Shown here in pieces: positions 17,493 to 26,259 of a stretch of DNA of 64,000 bases (the stretch's first letter is position 1; each line of letters opens with the position of its first letter). A model generated the notes under the pieces. That model did no database searches. It saw only the letters and a list, made by a program, of their open reading frames with translations, and was not told the DNA's origin. The stretch covers positions 248,001 to 312,000 of the forward strand of contig JAQZBR010000005.1 of NCBI GenBank assembly GCA_029237775.1. The letters are read 5' to 3'. Origin of the DNA: Bacteroidota bacterium. Lineage in GTDB: Bacteria; Bacteroidota; Bacteroidia; 2-12-FULL-35-15. The translations under genes were made by a program, and so were the position numbers.

Positions 17493-18565
17493 CTGGGCAC
17501 CTCAATGTTTTGAATGATCTCTTTTATAACATGCTGTACGGTAACTCCCTCCATTTCTTTTTCTGGAGACAATATAATTCTGTGATTTAATACAGGAAAA
17601 CAAACGCTTTGAATATCATCGGGGGATACAAAATCTCTACCGTTGATAGCTGCGATCGCTTTTGCCGTTTTCATGATCGCCATTGATGCTCTTGGCGATG
17701 CACCCATGTATAGATTTCCGTTATTTCTTGTCTGAAAAACGATATTAGCTATATATGCCAGAAGCTCTTCCTTTATATGAACTTTTTCTATGATTTTTAA
17801 GCAGCCTGCTATTTCTGAAGAAGTTAAAACATGATTTATTTTTTGAGTTTCTTTTTGGTAGAAATCATGTTGAAAACGTTTTAATATACTTATTTCACTT
17901 GCCAGGTCAGGGTAGTTCACTTTTAGTTTAAAAAGAAATCTGTCTAATTGAGCCTCGGGTAATTTATAAGTCCCTTCCTGATCAACCGGATTTTGAGTTG
18001 CTATTACGAAAAATGGTGTGCCCAGTTCATAGGAGGTACCATCAACAGTAACCTGTTTTTCTTCCATCGCTTCAAATAGCGCAGCTTGTGTTTTCGCAGG
18101 AGATCTGTTTATCTCATCGATCAATATCAAATTAGAAAATATTGGCCCCTTTTTGAATGTGAAATCTGACGTTTGTAAATTAAAAACCGTGACGCCAATT
18201 AAATCGGACGGCATAAGGTCAGGAGTGAATTGGATTCTTTTAAAATCTATTGCAAAGCACTGAGATATAAGCTTAGCTATTAGTGTTTTCGCTACACCCG
18301 GAGACCCTTCCATCAGAACGTGACCACCTGTAAACATTCCCGCAAGTAATAGCTTTATAACATCTTCGTTTCCTACGATCACCTTTTGGATCTCGTTCTT
18401 TGTCTTTTCATAGATATCCTTGACATGGTTAATTTCCTTATTGGTTCTGACGTCATTTATAATACCGTCCCCTAGTTCTTCCCCAGTCGTACCCCCCGTT
18501 ATTAGCGGTGTTTGTAAATTTAATTCAGGAATTAACCCGTCATTGTTATTGATATTATCTTCCAT
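17489..18565 (-). CDS. MoxR-family AAA+ ATPase
   Basis: This 358-residue cytoplasmic ATPase has Walker A MEGSPGVAKTLIAK (near 87-100), Walker B LILIDEINRSPAKTQAALFE (near 146-165), the sensor-1 region ATQNPVDQEGTYKLPEAQLD, and a C-terminal lid with GASPRASMAIMKTAKA and ISPDD-like FVSPDD. The first 45 residues are a low-complexity extension not usual in MoxR. MoxR proteins remodel partner proteins, often vWA/DUF58 proteins. It sits 1 base from the DUF4350 stop and overlaps DUF58 by 4 bases. Confidence 0.93.
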   Translation of the reverse strand: MEDNINNNDGLIPELNLQTPLITGGTTGEELGDGIINDVRTNKEINHVKDIYEKTKNEIQKVIVGNEDVIKLLLAGMFTGGHVLMEGSPGVAKTLIAKLISQCFAIDFKRIQFTPDLMPSDLIGVTVFNLQTSDFTFKKGPIFSNLILIDEINRSPAKTQAALFEAMEEKQVTVDGTSYELGTPFFVIATQNPVDQEGTYKLPEAQLDRFLFKLKVNYPDLASEISILKRFQHDFYQKETQKINHVLTSSEIAGCLKIIEKVHIKEELLAYIANIVFQTRNNGNLYMGASPRASMAIMKTAKAIAAINGRDFVSPDDIQSVCFPVLNHRIILSPEKEMEGVTVQHVIKEIIQNIEVPR

Positions 18566-18566
18566 G

Positions 18567-19805
18567 TTATTTTTTTATTTTATTAAAATTCTCCAATGCC
18601 TTATATAATTCAACTAATTCTTTTGGCTTTGCATTAGTATCGTGTTTCACCTCGTTAAACTTTTTAAAAAGGTCTAATACAATCTCCCTGTTGATTTCTG
18701 TGCGTTCAACAACTTGTTCTATGAGATCCTTCTGCTCCCTAAACGTAATGATATTGTATCTTGTTCTGATATCCGACAAAAACATATTATACATCTCCGT
18801 AGCAATATTATGATGGGCTTTTTTCTGATAGTAAAGCGATCCTATATCCTTTGCAAAATCGATTGAACTGTTTTTATTTTTAAAGAGAACCGGAATGATT
18901 CGCTGCTCTCTTTTAGATCTGAAAAGAACATATATAAAGATACTAAACAGAAACAAATACCATCCGGCTTTTAAGGTATAATGGGAAAACAGAAATTTCA
19001 AGGGATTACTACCATATCCATGTCCGTTATCCAGTTCACTAAAATTGTCGTATTCACTCCAGTAAATCGGTCCGTTATTCAGATAAGAAAAAACATTGTT
19101 TGCATTTTTGAATCCACTTGTTTGAATCATGTTGTAGTTCGTAAACAATATCGGATCAGAATGGAAAATAAACCCGCCCTTACCATATTGAACATAAAAA
19201 CAATTGACCACGCTATCATTAAAAAAAGAAATCGGAACGACACTATCATTTCTCAATACACTATTGAAGTAAAAAGGCTTGTACCCAGACCAGTTTCGTT
19301 TAGTAACTTTTTTTAAATACTGATAATGAAATTTAAGATATTCCGGATGAGGGATGTCAGACGAGAAATAATTAACTTTTATGCTATCCGATTCATAAAA
19401 ATCATATTCGTCAATTGAGTCATTTAAGGACATGGACAGAGAACTTTTCAGCAGTGTTTTGGGCACAGCGTCTGTAGAAATAAAAGCCTTGTTCCCGTTT
19501 TTTACGTAAGCAAGCAGAAATAAGGTATTTGCCGAATCTAATTCCAGCTCAGAATCGATCGCAATTAAATTAGTGTTAGATACATTTGTGTCTAAAAGGT
19601 CAAAGGATTGATTACTTACAAAATTTAACTTCTTTTCCTTTAACAGATCATAAAGATATTTTAACCCGTAAGGTTGCTCACTCTTTCTTGAGTATTCACT
19701 ATCCCATTTATATTTAGGAGTGTGGCCCTGAATATAAAAAACAAAGACGCCAATCACAGTCCCTATCAATAAAATCGCGACAGTATTGCTTATCTTCCTA
19801 TTCAC
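18567..19805 (-). CDS. DUF4350 membrane protein
   Basis: This 412-residue protein has an N-terminal membrane segment (about 7-27), a periplasmic-type domain (about 40-275), a second membrane segment (about 280-298) and a charged cytoplasmic tail (ending FNEVKHDTNAKPKELVELYK). The start of the soluble part (SEQPYGLKYLYDLLKEKKL...) and the SNTNLIAIDSELELDS segment fit DUF4350, which commonly occurs in MoxR/DUF58 operons. It overlaps the DUF4129-like gene by 8 bases. No enzymatic motif is seen. Confidence 0.75.
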   Translation of the reverse strand: MNRKISNTVAILLIGTVIGVFVFYIQGHTPKYKWDSEYSRKSEQPYGLKYLYDLLKEKKLNFVSNQSFDLLDTNVSNTNLIAIDSELELDSANTLFLLAYVKNGNKAFISTDAVPKTLLKSSLSMSLNDSIDEYDFYESDSIKVNYFSSDIPHPEYLKFHYQYLKKVTKRNWSGYKPFYFNSVLRNDSVVPISFFNDSVVNCFYVQYGKGGFIFHSDPILFTNYNMIQTSGFKNANNVFSYLNNGPIYWSEYDNFSELDNGHGYGSNPLKFLFSHYTLKAGWYLFLFSIFIYVLFRSKREQRIIPVLFKNKNSSIDFAKDIGSLYYQKKAHHNIATEMYNMFLSDIRTRYNIITFREQKDLIEQVVERTEINREIVLDLFKKFNEVKHDTNAKPKELVELYKALENFNKIKK

Positions 19806-20469
19806 TGGCCACCATATTTATGAATGTTTCATAGGTCGGTTGTAGTTTAGCAAACTGGTCTTCGTTTAGGGGGCGCTCCCCATACCAAATCGCTTCAAAC
19901 GTAACTACAATCTCTTTAAATTTAATGGCCGTTGCCTGGTGCTTAATTTCGCTGACGTATTCCCAGTTTGTTTTTTCTTTCTTCCATGTAATTTGATTCT
20001 TTAACGAAAGTGCTTTGATAATAATTAAAAAATTAATTCTTAAGGCCAATCTGAAATCCTTCACACTAAGAGCTTCAACCAGAAATTTATCAAGATCTAC
20101 CTCGAGGATCTGCTCTTCAACGTCTGACAATGTGAAAACCTTACCACTATCAGGATTTTCAATAACCGGATTTGAATTTATGTTTTGAATAATTTTTATA
20201 ATCACAAAAAGAATAGCAGCTCCTATAAGGATATAAAACAAATATTTTAAGCCGCCAAGATCCCAGGAATGCGTTTTTGAATTTGCACTTTCCGAATCTT
20301 TTTCGCTGGTCTGAGACTCTTTATAGGTCTCTATATAATTTTTGCCTTTCGTTTCTGTTTTCCAGGAGGTTGCAGAAATGTTCAGGCAAGAGTCGTTTGA
20401 TGCTTTGTGCTTATTAAACAACATTAACATCACAAAAAACAAAAAGAAAAATCTTCGCGATAAGATCAT
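19798..20469 (-). CDS. DUF4129-like membrane protein
   Basis: This 223-residue protein has a signal/anchor segment at the N-terminus (RRFFFLFFVMLMLF), a central membrane segment (about 74-92, LFYILIGAAILFVIIKII) and a C-terminal domain with RLALRINFLIIIKAL, TNWEYVSEI and AIWYGERPLNEDQF. The last pattern (a helical pair ending in .WYG..P..) is what DUF4129 proteins of this gene neighbourhood show. It overlaps both neighbours (4 and 8 bases), so it is an integral part of the operon. Confidence 0.7.
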   Translation of the reverse strand: MILSRRFFFLFFVMLMLFNKHKASNDSCLNISATSWKTETKGKNYIETYKESQTSEKDSESANSKTHSWDLGGLKYLFYILIGAAILFVIIKIIQNINSNPVIENPDSGKVFTLSDVEEQILEVDLDKFLVEALSVKDFRLALRINFLIIIKALSLKNQITWKKEKTNWEYVSEIKHQATAIKFKEIVVTFEAIWYGERPLNEDQFAKLQPTYETFINMVASE

Positions 20470-22268
20470 TTAGATGTCTTTATTTGATTGATCTTCGAAA
20501 TTAAATTTTCCGCGGTATTGATCTCCTTCAGCGTATAAAAAAAGAGACTGTTAAATATGGAATTTAAAACAATATAAAAAAAGAACCCCACGCAAGTTTG
20601 GAACACCGAAAGCCCTAATCTTATTTTTTCTGCGGTCATTTCATCATCAGTCAACATCCACAATAGTGAATTTTCAACAAACAAGAATTGTGTTCCATAA
20701 GCAATAATTATAAAGAGAATCCAACTCACTACAAAAGTAAAACATGAACCGATCAGAAAAGTGGTCCATTGTTTTTTTAACAGACTTCCCATGAAATTAA
20801 TTCCTTTCAGAAGAGAAACATTAAGGTTAATAATAATAGTGGAAATTAAAGTGAACACAGGTAACAAAACAAAAGCAAAAAGTTTAAATCCACTTTCAAC
20901 CATCGATTCAAATCCAACGAAAACAATACTAAATGCCAATAGGCTATAAAAAGTGGCCTTCACGGAAAAGTTTTCATCATGATTGAGACTGTTTTTTAAA
21001 AACACAAGACATTTATAGTATAGGAATATCAGACAAACTAAACTTACTATAGCCAACATCGGATAATCAGAATAATTAAAAAAATCAATGGGTGCGAACC
21101 ATAGAGTTTCATTATTGAAGAAGAGATCCAGAGAATCAGAAGAAATGATTAAAGTGAGAATAGCAGACAATCCACATATTAATCCACCAAAATATTTAAA
21201 ATCTTTCAAAAACACTCGTAGCGAATGTTTCATGAGTTCAGTCCTCGTTAATATTTCATGAGGGTTAAAAACAAAATGAGCTTTATACACCGGCTCATCC
21301 GCCATCTCATCTGACTCCATATTTTTCTTTGAGATATAACGTGGATACCAAAAAAAATAAATAAATACAAACAATAGAGATAATAAAATAAATGAGAATC
21401 TGATTACACTGGGAATGTTGGTGTGACGGGTCAGAAAGCCTTCTATAAAAGCTGCCACTAAAGTAACAGGAATAACACCTATAATTATCTTCAAGCCCTT
21501 CATACCACTGATCTTTAAGGCATCAAATCTTGAATGCGTACCCGGAAAAAGAAATCCTTTGCCGAGGGTTAAACCGGCACCACCGCTTAAAATAATTGCG
21601 GAAATTTCTAAAGTGCCGTGGGTCCAGATCGCCAAAAAAGATTCCCAAAATAATCCTTTCGTAATGAAGAAATATTGAAACACACCCACCATTACGCCAT
21701 TTACAATCATAATGACCAAAGATCCAATACCCATAAATATCCCCGAAAAAAAAGTAAGAAAGTCAACTTTGAGGTTATTGACCAAAATAGGGAGAAAGGT
21801 TTCGAGTTCACTTCGCGACTTATATACTGCCATAGGATCTCCTTTGGCAATGTTTTCATTCGTCATATTGATATAGTCTGCGCTTAAAATGCTTTTAGAG
21901 AAATCCGGATCATACCTGCTGGTAATAACACCCAGAATAAAACAAGTTAGAAACACAATGGAAGAAATCAGCATGCTCCTGCGACAAGAATACATAATAA
22001 GAGGAAGGTCCGTTTTCCAAAATTTTATAAATGATTTAAAATTACTTTGCTTTGATTTATTGATGTCATTGAATAAAAGCTTGGCAATTTCATTTAAATA
22101 TATTTTAACAGAGCGATTTTTATAAAATGTACGAGCATATGATAAATCATTGGTGACCTGCACGAATAACTTACTGGTTTCGGAAGGACTAACATCCTTG
22201 TTAGTCAGATTCTTTTCAACCTCAATCCATTTGTTTTTATTCTGCTCAATAAAATCTGATTCCTTCAT
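20466..22268 (-). CDS. SpoIIM-like (stage II sporulation protein M family) multi-pass membrane protein
   Basis: This 600-residue protein is the first gene of the operon. The N-terminal half has the SpoIIM domain: MKESDFIEQNKNKWIEVEKN start, four or five helices, ILVNNLKVDFLTFFSGIFMG and AIWTHGTLEISAIILSGGAG, the latter being the family's best-known motif. The C-terminal half adds about six more hydrophobic helices not present in the ~320-residue family norm. SpoIIM in Firmicutes works in engulfment; homologues in non-sporulating bacteria have no assigned role. A divergent RDD gene starts about 80 bases away. Confidence 0.85.
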   Translation of the reverse strand: MKESDFIEQNKNKWIEVEKNLTNKDVSPSETSKLFVQVTNDLSYARTFYKNRSVKIYLNEIAKLLFNDINKSKQSNFKSFIKFWKTDLPLIMYSCRRSMLISSIVFLTCFILGVITSRYDPDFSKSILSADYINMTNENIAKGDPMAVYKSRSELETFLPILVNNLKVDFLTFFSGIFMGIGSLVIMIVNGVMVGVFQYFFITKGLFWESFLAIWTHGTLEISAIILSGGAGLTLGKGFLFPGTHSRFDALKISGMKGLKIIIGVIPVTLVAAFIEGFLTRHTNIPSVIRFSFILLSLLFVFIYFFWYPRYISKKNMESDEMADEPVYKAHFVFNPHEILTRTELMKHSLRVFLKDFKYFGGLICGLSAILTLIISSDSLDLFFNNETLWFAPIDFFNYSDYPMLAIVSLVCLIFLYYKCLVFLKNSLNHDENFSVKATFYSLLAFSIVFVGFESMVESGFKLFAFVLLPVFTLISTIIINLNVSLLKGINFMGSLLKKQWTTFLIGSCFTFVVSWILFIIIAYGTQFLFVENSLLWMLTDDEMTAEKIRLGLSVFQTCVGFFFYIVLNSIFNSLFFYTLKEINTAENLISKINQIKTSK

Positions 22269-22345
22269 TGGTAAAGCTCATTACAGATACAAAATACGTA
22301 AAAATTCATATTTTTTTGTTAATTTTAAACTAATACTTATTGACC

Positions 22346-23068
22346 ATGGACGAAATTGAAATTACGACCACCCAGAATATTACTATTCAATATGAACTCG
22401 CTAGCACCTGGGAACGTATATTGGCATTTGTGATTGATCTTATTATAATATCTCTCTCATCATTAATTTTGTATGCGATATCCAAAGCTTTAATTTCAAG
22501 TTCTTCGGATATATTAATTTATTTAACTCTTCTACCGATAATTGTTTTTTACACTTTATTTTTTGAATTTTTTAATAACGGACAGTCCATCGGCAAATTA
22601 GCGTTAAAGCTTCGGGTAATTAGGGTAGATGGCGAAAAAACATCTTTTTCAAATTACTTTATGCGCTGGATGTTCAGAATTCCGGATATATATGGTTCGT
22701 TTGGAGGAATTGCATTCCTGAGTATTATTTCATCAACCAATAATCAACGAAGTGGAGACCTTTTAGCAAACACCGTTGTTGTTAGTTTAAAAAAAGACAA
22801 CCGGATGAAGTTGAATAATCTATTCAAGTTAAACACTAAAACAAAATATGCCCCTGTATATCCTGAAGTAGTAAGATTTGATGAAGAAGCTATGATAATA
22901 GTAAAGGAGGTATTGAAAAGGCAAATCAAGTATTCCAATTTTGCTCATCAACGAGCGCTTGATTTGCTGGCAGAAAAAATTGCAACTGAATTAGAATTAA
23001 AAGTTCCTAAGAATAAAGTAGACTTCCTGAAAACCGTACTCAAAGATTATATCTTATTAACTCGGTAG
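22346..23068 (+). CDS. RDD-family membrane protein
   Basis: This 240-residue protein has the RDD layout: TWERILAFVIDLIIISLSSL with the Arg/Asp pair in the first helix, a second helix (about 50-70), NGQSIGKLALKLRVIRVDGE (the family's second signature), a third helix and RSGDLLANTVVV. A soluble C-terminal tail of about 80 residues follows. A TTG two codons upstream is in frame, but ATG at 22346 is the better start. It is divergent from the SpoIIM operon; RDD and SpoIIM genes are regular partners, so joint function is likely. Confidence 0.88.
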   Translation: MDEIEITTTQNITIQYELASTWERILAFVIDLIIISLSSLILYAISKALISSSSDILIYLTLLPIIVFYTLFFEFFNNGQSIGKLALKLRVIRVDGEKTSFSNYFMRWMFRIPDIYGSFGGIAFLSIISSTNNQRSGDLLANTVVVSLKKDNRMKLNNLFKLNTKTKYAPVYPEVVRFDEEAMIIVKEVLKRQIKYSNFAHQRALDLLAEKIATELELKVPKNKVDFLKTVLKDYILLTR

Positions 23069-23267
23069 CACACTATATCGCGGATTAATATTCACGCTTC
23101 TCCGTTTAACTTCAAATTGCACTTCATACACTTCCCTTTTTTTATTTTATTTTAACTGAAATTAATACTTAGTGCCAAATGGTGTACTGAAACTGGTTGC
23201 TTTAAGTGCTCCATTTCAATTTCGTAATTATGTGTTTAAATACGCATTGGTAACGAAAAAAGTCTGA

Positions 23268-24506
23268 TTATTTACAGTTAAACATTCGTTTACTTATTGC
23301 TGTACCATCTCCCAGTGCCTCAGCTTTTTTATAATCTTCGCAGGCGAATTCTTTTTTATTTACATAAAGATAAAGATCCCCTCTGGTTAATAATGCTTTT
23401 GCATGCTTCGGATTTAATTCTATCACACGCGTGAGATCAGATAAAGCTCCTACAATATCCTTTTGCCGCGCCTTCGCGATCGCTCTCTGCTCGTAACCTG
23501 CAGTCTGCTCCGGAAAAAGAATTATCGCTTTGTTATAATCAGACAGGGCACCCTGATAATCATTCAAAAGATCCTTTGCATTCCCACGCAAAATATAAGC
23601 TTCGCTATGATCTGCCTTTAGCTTAATTGCCTGCGTGCAATCTTCAATTACCGAACGGTAATCCGGCAAATCATATTCTGCCCGTGCTTTCAGGTAAAAT
23701 GCCTGAGCATTATCCGGCTGCAGCCTGATAGCAGTCACACAATCTTCGACAGCACCTTTGTGATCACCCAATTCATCCTTTAGTTTGCTTCTTGCCAGCA
23801 ATGCTTTTACATCAGCACCATCCAACTGCAATCCGCTGTTGTAATCCTGAAGCGCCTTTTTTTTATCGCCCGTTGCTTCATATTGTAATGCTCTGTTCAT
23901 GTACGCTTCAGAAGCATCAGGGACTCTTTTGATAAGCTCAGTAAGCGTTATAATAGCAGCATCTTTATCCCCAACCGTACTTTCAGATAATGCCTTATTC
24001 ACATACGCCTTGCTGTAACTTGGATTTAAAGCGATGGCCTTGCTGAAATCAACAATTGCTTCCTGATGTTTATTCTGCAAGCTTAAGAGATATCCTCTGT
24101 TATTGAATACTTCCGGGATGCCGGGTGAAAGACTTATTGCTTTATCGTAATCTGCTATCGCTTCCGTGAACTTCTGTTGTTCGCTTAATGCAGAACCACG
24201 ATTGATATAAGCATTTACAAATTTTGGATCGAGGGAAATTGCTTTATTATAATCAAGTATGGCTTTTTCAGTATTTCCGGTTGATGCATGAATAGTTCCT
24301 CTTGCAAAATAACCTTTTGCATCATCAGGATGAAGTATGATGTATTCATTGAAACTTGCCAACGCTTCGGCAAACTGCTGCTTCCTTCCCTGCTCCGACC
24401 CTTGCTTCAACAGATCAGTTATTTGAGCAACAGCAACATTTATCAATAAACTAAAAAATATGATCAGCGTTTTCACTAAAAGCTGTCTTTTATATATGCC
24501 AGACAA
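23268..24506 (-). CDS. Secreted TPR-repeat protein
   Basis: This protein of up to 412 residues has a hydrophobic signal segment (KTLIIFFSLLINVAVAQ) and then about ten consecutive TPR repeats of 34 residues (for example FVNAYINRGSALSEQQKFTEAIADYDKAISLSPG, split here as AYINRGSALSEQQKFTEAI). TPR proteins are scaffolds. The ATG at 24506 lies 31 bases inside the upstream aminopeptidase gene; a GTG at 24476 that overlaps that gene's stop by one base would begin directly at the signal peptide and may be the real start. No catalytic domain is seen. Confidence 0.8.
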   Translation of the reverse strand: MSGIYKRQLLVKTLIIFFSLLINVAVAQITDLLKQGSEQGRKQQFAEALASFNEYIILHPDDAKGYFARGTIHASTGNTEKAILDYNKAISLDPKFVNAYINRGSALSEQQKFTEAIADYDKAISLSPGIPEVFNNRGYLLSLQNKHQEAIVDFSKAIALNPSYSKAYVNKALSESTVGDKDAAIITLTELIKRVPDASEAYMNRALQYEATGDKKKALQDYNSGLQLDGADVKALLARSKLKDELGDHKGAVEDCVTAIRLQPDNAQAFYLKARAEYDLPDYRSVIEDCTQAIKLKADHSEAYILRGNAKDLLNDYQGALSDYNKAIILFPEQTAGYEQRAIAKARQKDIVGALSDLTRVIELNPKHAKALLTRGDLYLYVNKKEFACEDYKKAEALGDGTAISKRMFNCK

Positions 24507-25486
24507 AGATCTATCGTAGCTTCAATTCCCTTTTTATGTGTACGCTCTACGCCATGTGAAGCAGCAACGCCCGGACCGATAAGAGCTACTCTGAAATCTT
24601 TCCCGGCACGAAGAGCGGCCGATCCATCAGAACCGTAGTAAGGGTAAACATCGAGCTTATATGGGATCTTATTCTTTTCTGAAAGGGCTACCAGCTTTTT
24701 ACGGAAGTTATAATCGTAAGGACCGGATGAATCTTTTACACAGATAGAACAACTTACTTCATTCCCTTCACATGCATCACCTAACACGCCCATATCAATT
24801 ACAAGCAGCTCTTTTATCGTATCTGCATAACCAACGGTTCCTCCATGTCCAACTTCTTCATAATTTGAAAAGAACAACTCCACAGGGACTTCTTTTTTCT
24901 TTTCTTTTAGTCTGCGTGCTATTTCAAACAATGCATAACAACCTGCCTTGTTATCCATAAAACGCGATTTAATGAATCCGTTTGTATACTCCCTGTAACG
25001 CGGCTCAAAGCAGATCATATCACCTGTTCGTATGCCCAGCTTTGCAACGTCAGCTTTTGAATACACCTCTTCATCCAGACGAATATGCATAGTGTCATAA
25101 TTTCTTTTTTCATCTTCACGTTTATTGTTTGCATGGGAGGATGGATTATTAAGCAATAAAGTGCCGGTAAATTCTTTTCCGCTCATGGTCATCACCTTTA
25201 CATATTCTCCTTCCGCACTGACAAGCTGCAGTCCGCCCAATGTTGAAAAGGTAAGTGTCCCGTTTGGCCGCGTACCGGAAACAATTGCTCCAAGAGTATC
25301 CACATGTGCAGCGATGGCAAGCGTAGGATTTTTTCCAAGCGCACATTTCACAGCCCCTTTATTGGTGTATTCGGGTTTTAATCCATAGCTTTTCAGCAGG
25401 TCAAAAATATATTTACACGCTTTTTCTGTGTAACCTGTTGGTGAATCTATATCAACTAATTGTTGCAATGTTTTGTACGAAGACAT
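24476..25486 (-). CDS. M42-family metallo-aminopeptidase
   Basis: This 336-residue protein is a glutamyl/deblocking-aminopeptidase-type (M42) zinc enzyme. Metal and active-site segments are visible: AAHVDTLGAIV, RFMDNKAGCYALFE, FFSNYEEVGHGG, ELLVIDMGVLGD and a late VAASHGVERTHKKG. The frame is open up to 25543, but that stretch crosses a transcription terminator and a -7 promoter element, so the ATG at 25486 (MSSYKTLQQLVDIDSPTGYT) is chosen; the family start fits. M42 enzymes form tetrahedral dodecamers that trim peptides. Followed by the TPR gene, with overlap. Confidence 0.9.
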   Translation of the reverse strand: MSSYKTLQQLVDIDSPTGYTEKACKYIFDLLKSYGLKPEYTNKGAVKCALGKNPTLAIAAHVDTLGAIVSGTRPNGTLTFSTLGGLQLVSAEGEYVKVMTMSGKEFTGTLLLNNPSSHANNKREDEKRNYDTMHIRLDEEVYSKADVAKLGIRTGDMICFEPRYREYTNGFIKSRFMDNKAGCYALFEIARRLKEKKKEVPVELFFSNYEEVGHGGTVGYADTIKELLVIDMGVLGDACEGNEVSCSICVKDSSGPYDYNFRKKLVALSEKNKIPYKLDVYPYYGSDGSAALRAGKDFRVALIGPGVAASHGVERTHKKGIEATIDLCLAYIKDSF

Positions 25487-25512
25487 GAGGCTGGCGATTG
25501 TTTCTGTTTTGT

Positions 25513-25520
25513 CAAATATA
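25513..25520 (-). promoter_or_regulatory. -7 promoter element (TATATTTG, minus strand)
   Basis: Reading on the minus strand, TATATTTG matches TAnnTTTG exactly and lies 26 bases upstream of the M42 ATG at 25486. The upstream side is the terminator of the preceding cupredoxin gene, so promoter and terminator abut. Confidence 0.55.
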
Positions 25521-25559
25521 AAAATAAAAACGCCCCAACACAAGAAGTGTTGGGGCGTT
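25521..25559 (-). terminator. Rho-independent terminator of the cupredoxin gene
   Basis: A long perfect stem, AACGCCCCAACAC with GTGTTGGGGCGTT, has a 5-base loop; on the minus strand it is followed by a T-rich tract. It lies 20 bases past the cupredoxin stop. Confidence 0.9.
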
Positions 25560-25579
25560 CAGCATTTCTGCTTTTAAAC

Positions 25580-26191
25580 TTATTTTGCTTTCACAATTTT
25601 ACGTGTTCCAACGATCTCACCATCTTTGTAAGAACGGAAGAAATAAATTCCTGAAGGTAATGTTTCCATATCCACTTCAAGCTTTCCTTCTACCTGGTCC
25701 ATCTCGATGCTTTTTACCTTTTCGCCAACAACATTGTAAAATTCAACTTTTTCGATTCCGTTGTATTTCACATTCAGTTTGTCTTTGAAAGGGTTTGGGT
25801 AAACCTGAGTCAGTAAATCGATGGCCGGATCAGCGATACCAACTGCAGCAACCGTCATAGTCCCGTTCATACCATTATGAAAAGTGCATCTGAAAGCATA
25901 CGATCCAGCTACAGTTACAGTGTAATTGTACATCTGGCCGATAGTGCTCATAGTACCTGAGCTCATTGGAGCAGCTGTAGCAGGTACACTCGTACTTGTT
26001 ACGTTATGTTGAACAGTTGATCCCTGAATGAATTGAATCACATCACCTACGTTTGCAGTGATCGCACTCGGGGTAAAAACACTCGCAGGCGTACCGGTTC
26101 CATTAATACCTACACCAACCTGAATAGTTGCTGCAGATAAAGAAGCGATAGTTAATGAAGAGGCAATAATAAATGAGTAAAGTTTTTTCAT
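25580..26191 (-). CDS. Cupredoxin (plastocyanin/azurin-like) with T9SS type A sorting domain
   Basis: This 203-residue exported protein has a signal peptide (KKLYSFIIASSLTIASLSA), a blue-copper domain (about 20-118) and a C-terminal T9SS type A sorting domain (about 125-203: VYPNPFKDKLNV, VEFYNVVGEKV, GIYFFRSYKDGE). The copper ligand set looks intact: His in TVQHNVTS, then RCTFHNGMNGTM giving Cys, His and Met. A small blue copper protein sent to the cell surface could shuttle electrons outside the cell or bind copper; this role is inference. It has its own terminator and a -7 element upstream. Confidence 0.85.
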   Translation of the reverse strand: MKKLYSFIIASSLTIASLSAATIQVGVGINGTGTPASVFTPSAITANVGDVIQFIQGSTVQHNVTSTSVPATAAPMSSGTMSTIGQMYNYTVTVAGSYAFRCTFHNGMNGTMTVAAVGIADPAIDLLTQVYPNPFKDKLNVKYNGIEKVEFYNVVGEKVKSIEMDQVEGKLEVDMETLPSGIYFFRSYKDGEIVGTRKIVKAK

Positions 26192-26231
26192 ATGAATAGG
26201 TTTTAAATGGTTAATTTCTATAAAATTAGAA

Positions 26232-26239
26232 CAAAATTA
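26232..26239 (-). promoter_or_regulatory. -7 promoter element (TAATTTTG, minus strand)
   Basis: An exact TAnnTTTG element on the minus strand lies between the recO stop and the cupredoxin ATG, about 40 bases before the latter. It would allow the cupredoxin gene to be expressed independently of porZ-recO. Confidence 0.45.
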
Positions 26240-26259
26240 CTTTAAAAGCAATATTGTTT

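Noticed and set aside
23069-23267. Spacer between the RDD gene and the TPR gene checked for a small RNA or terminator
   Set aside because: No stable hairpin with a T-run and no promoter consensus were found.
25487-25543. Upstream ATG of the M42 gene (19 extra residues)
   Set aside because: It lies inside a terminator stem and upstream of the -7 element; the extra residues are not family-like.
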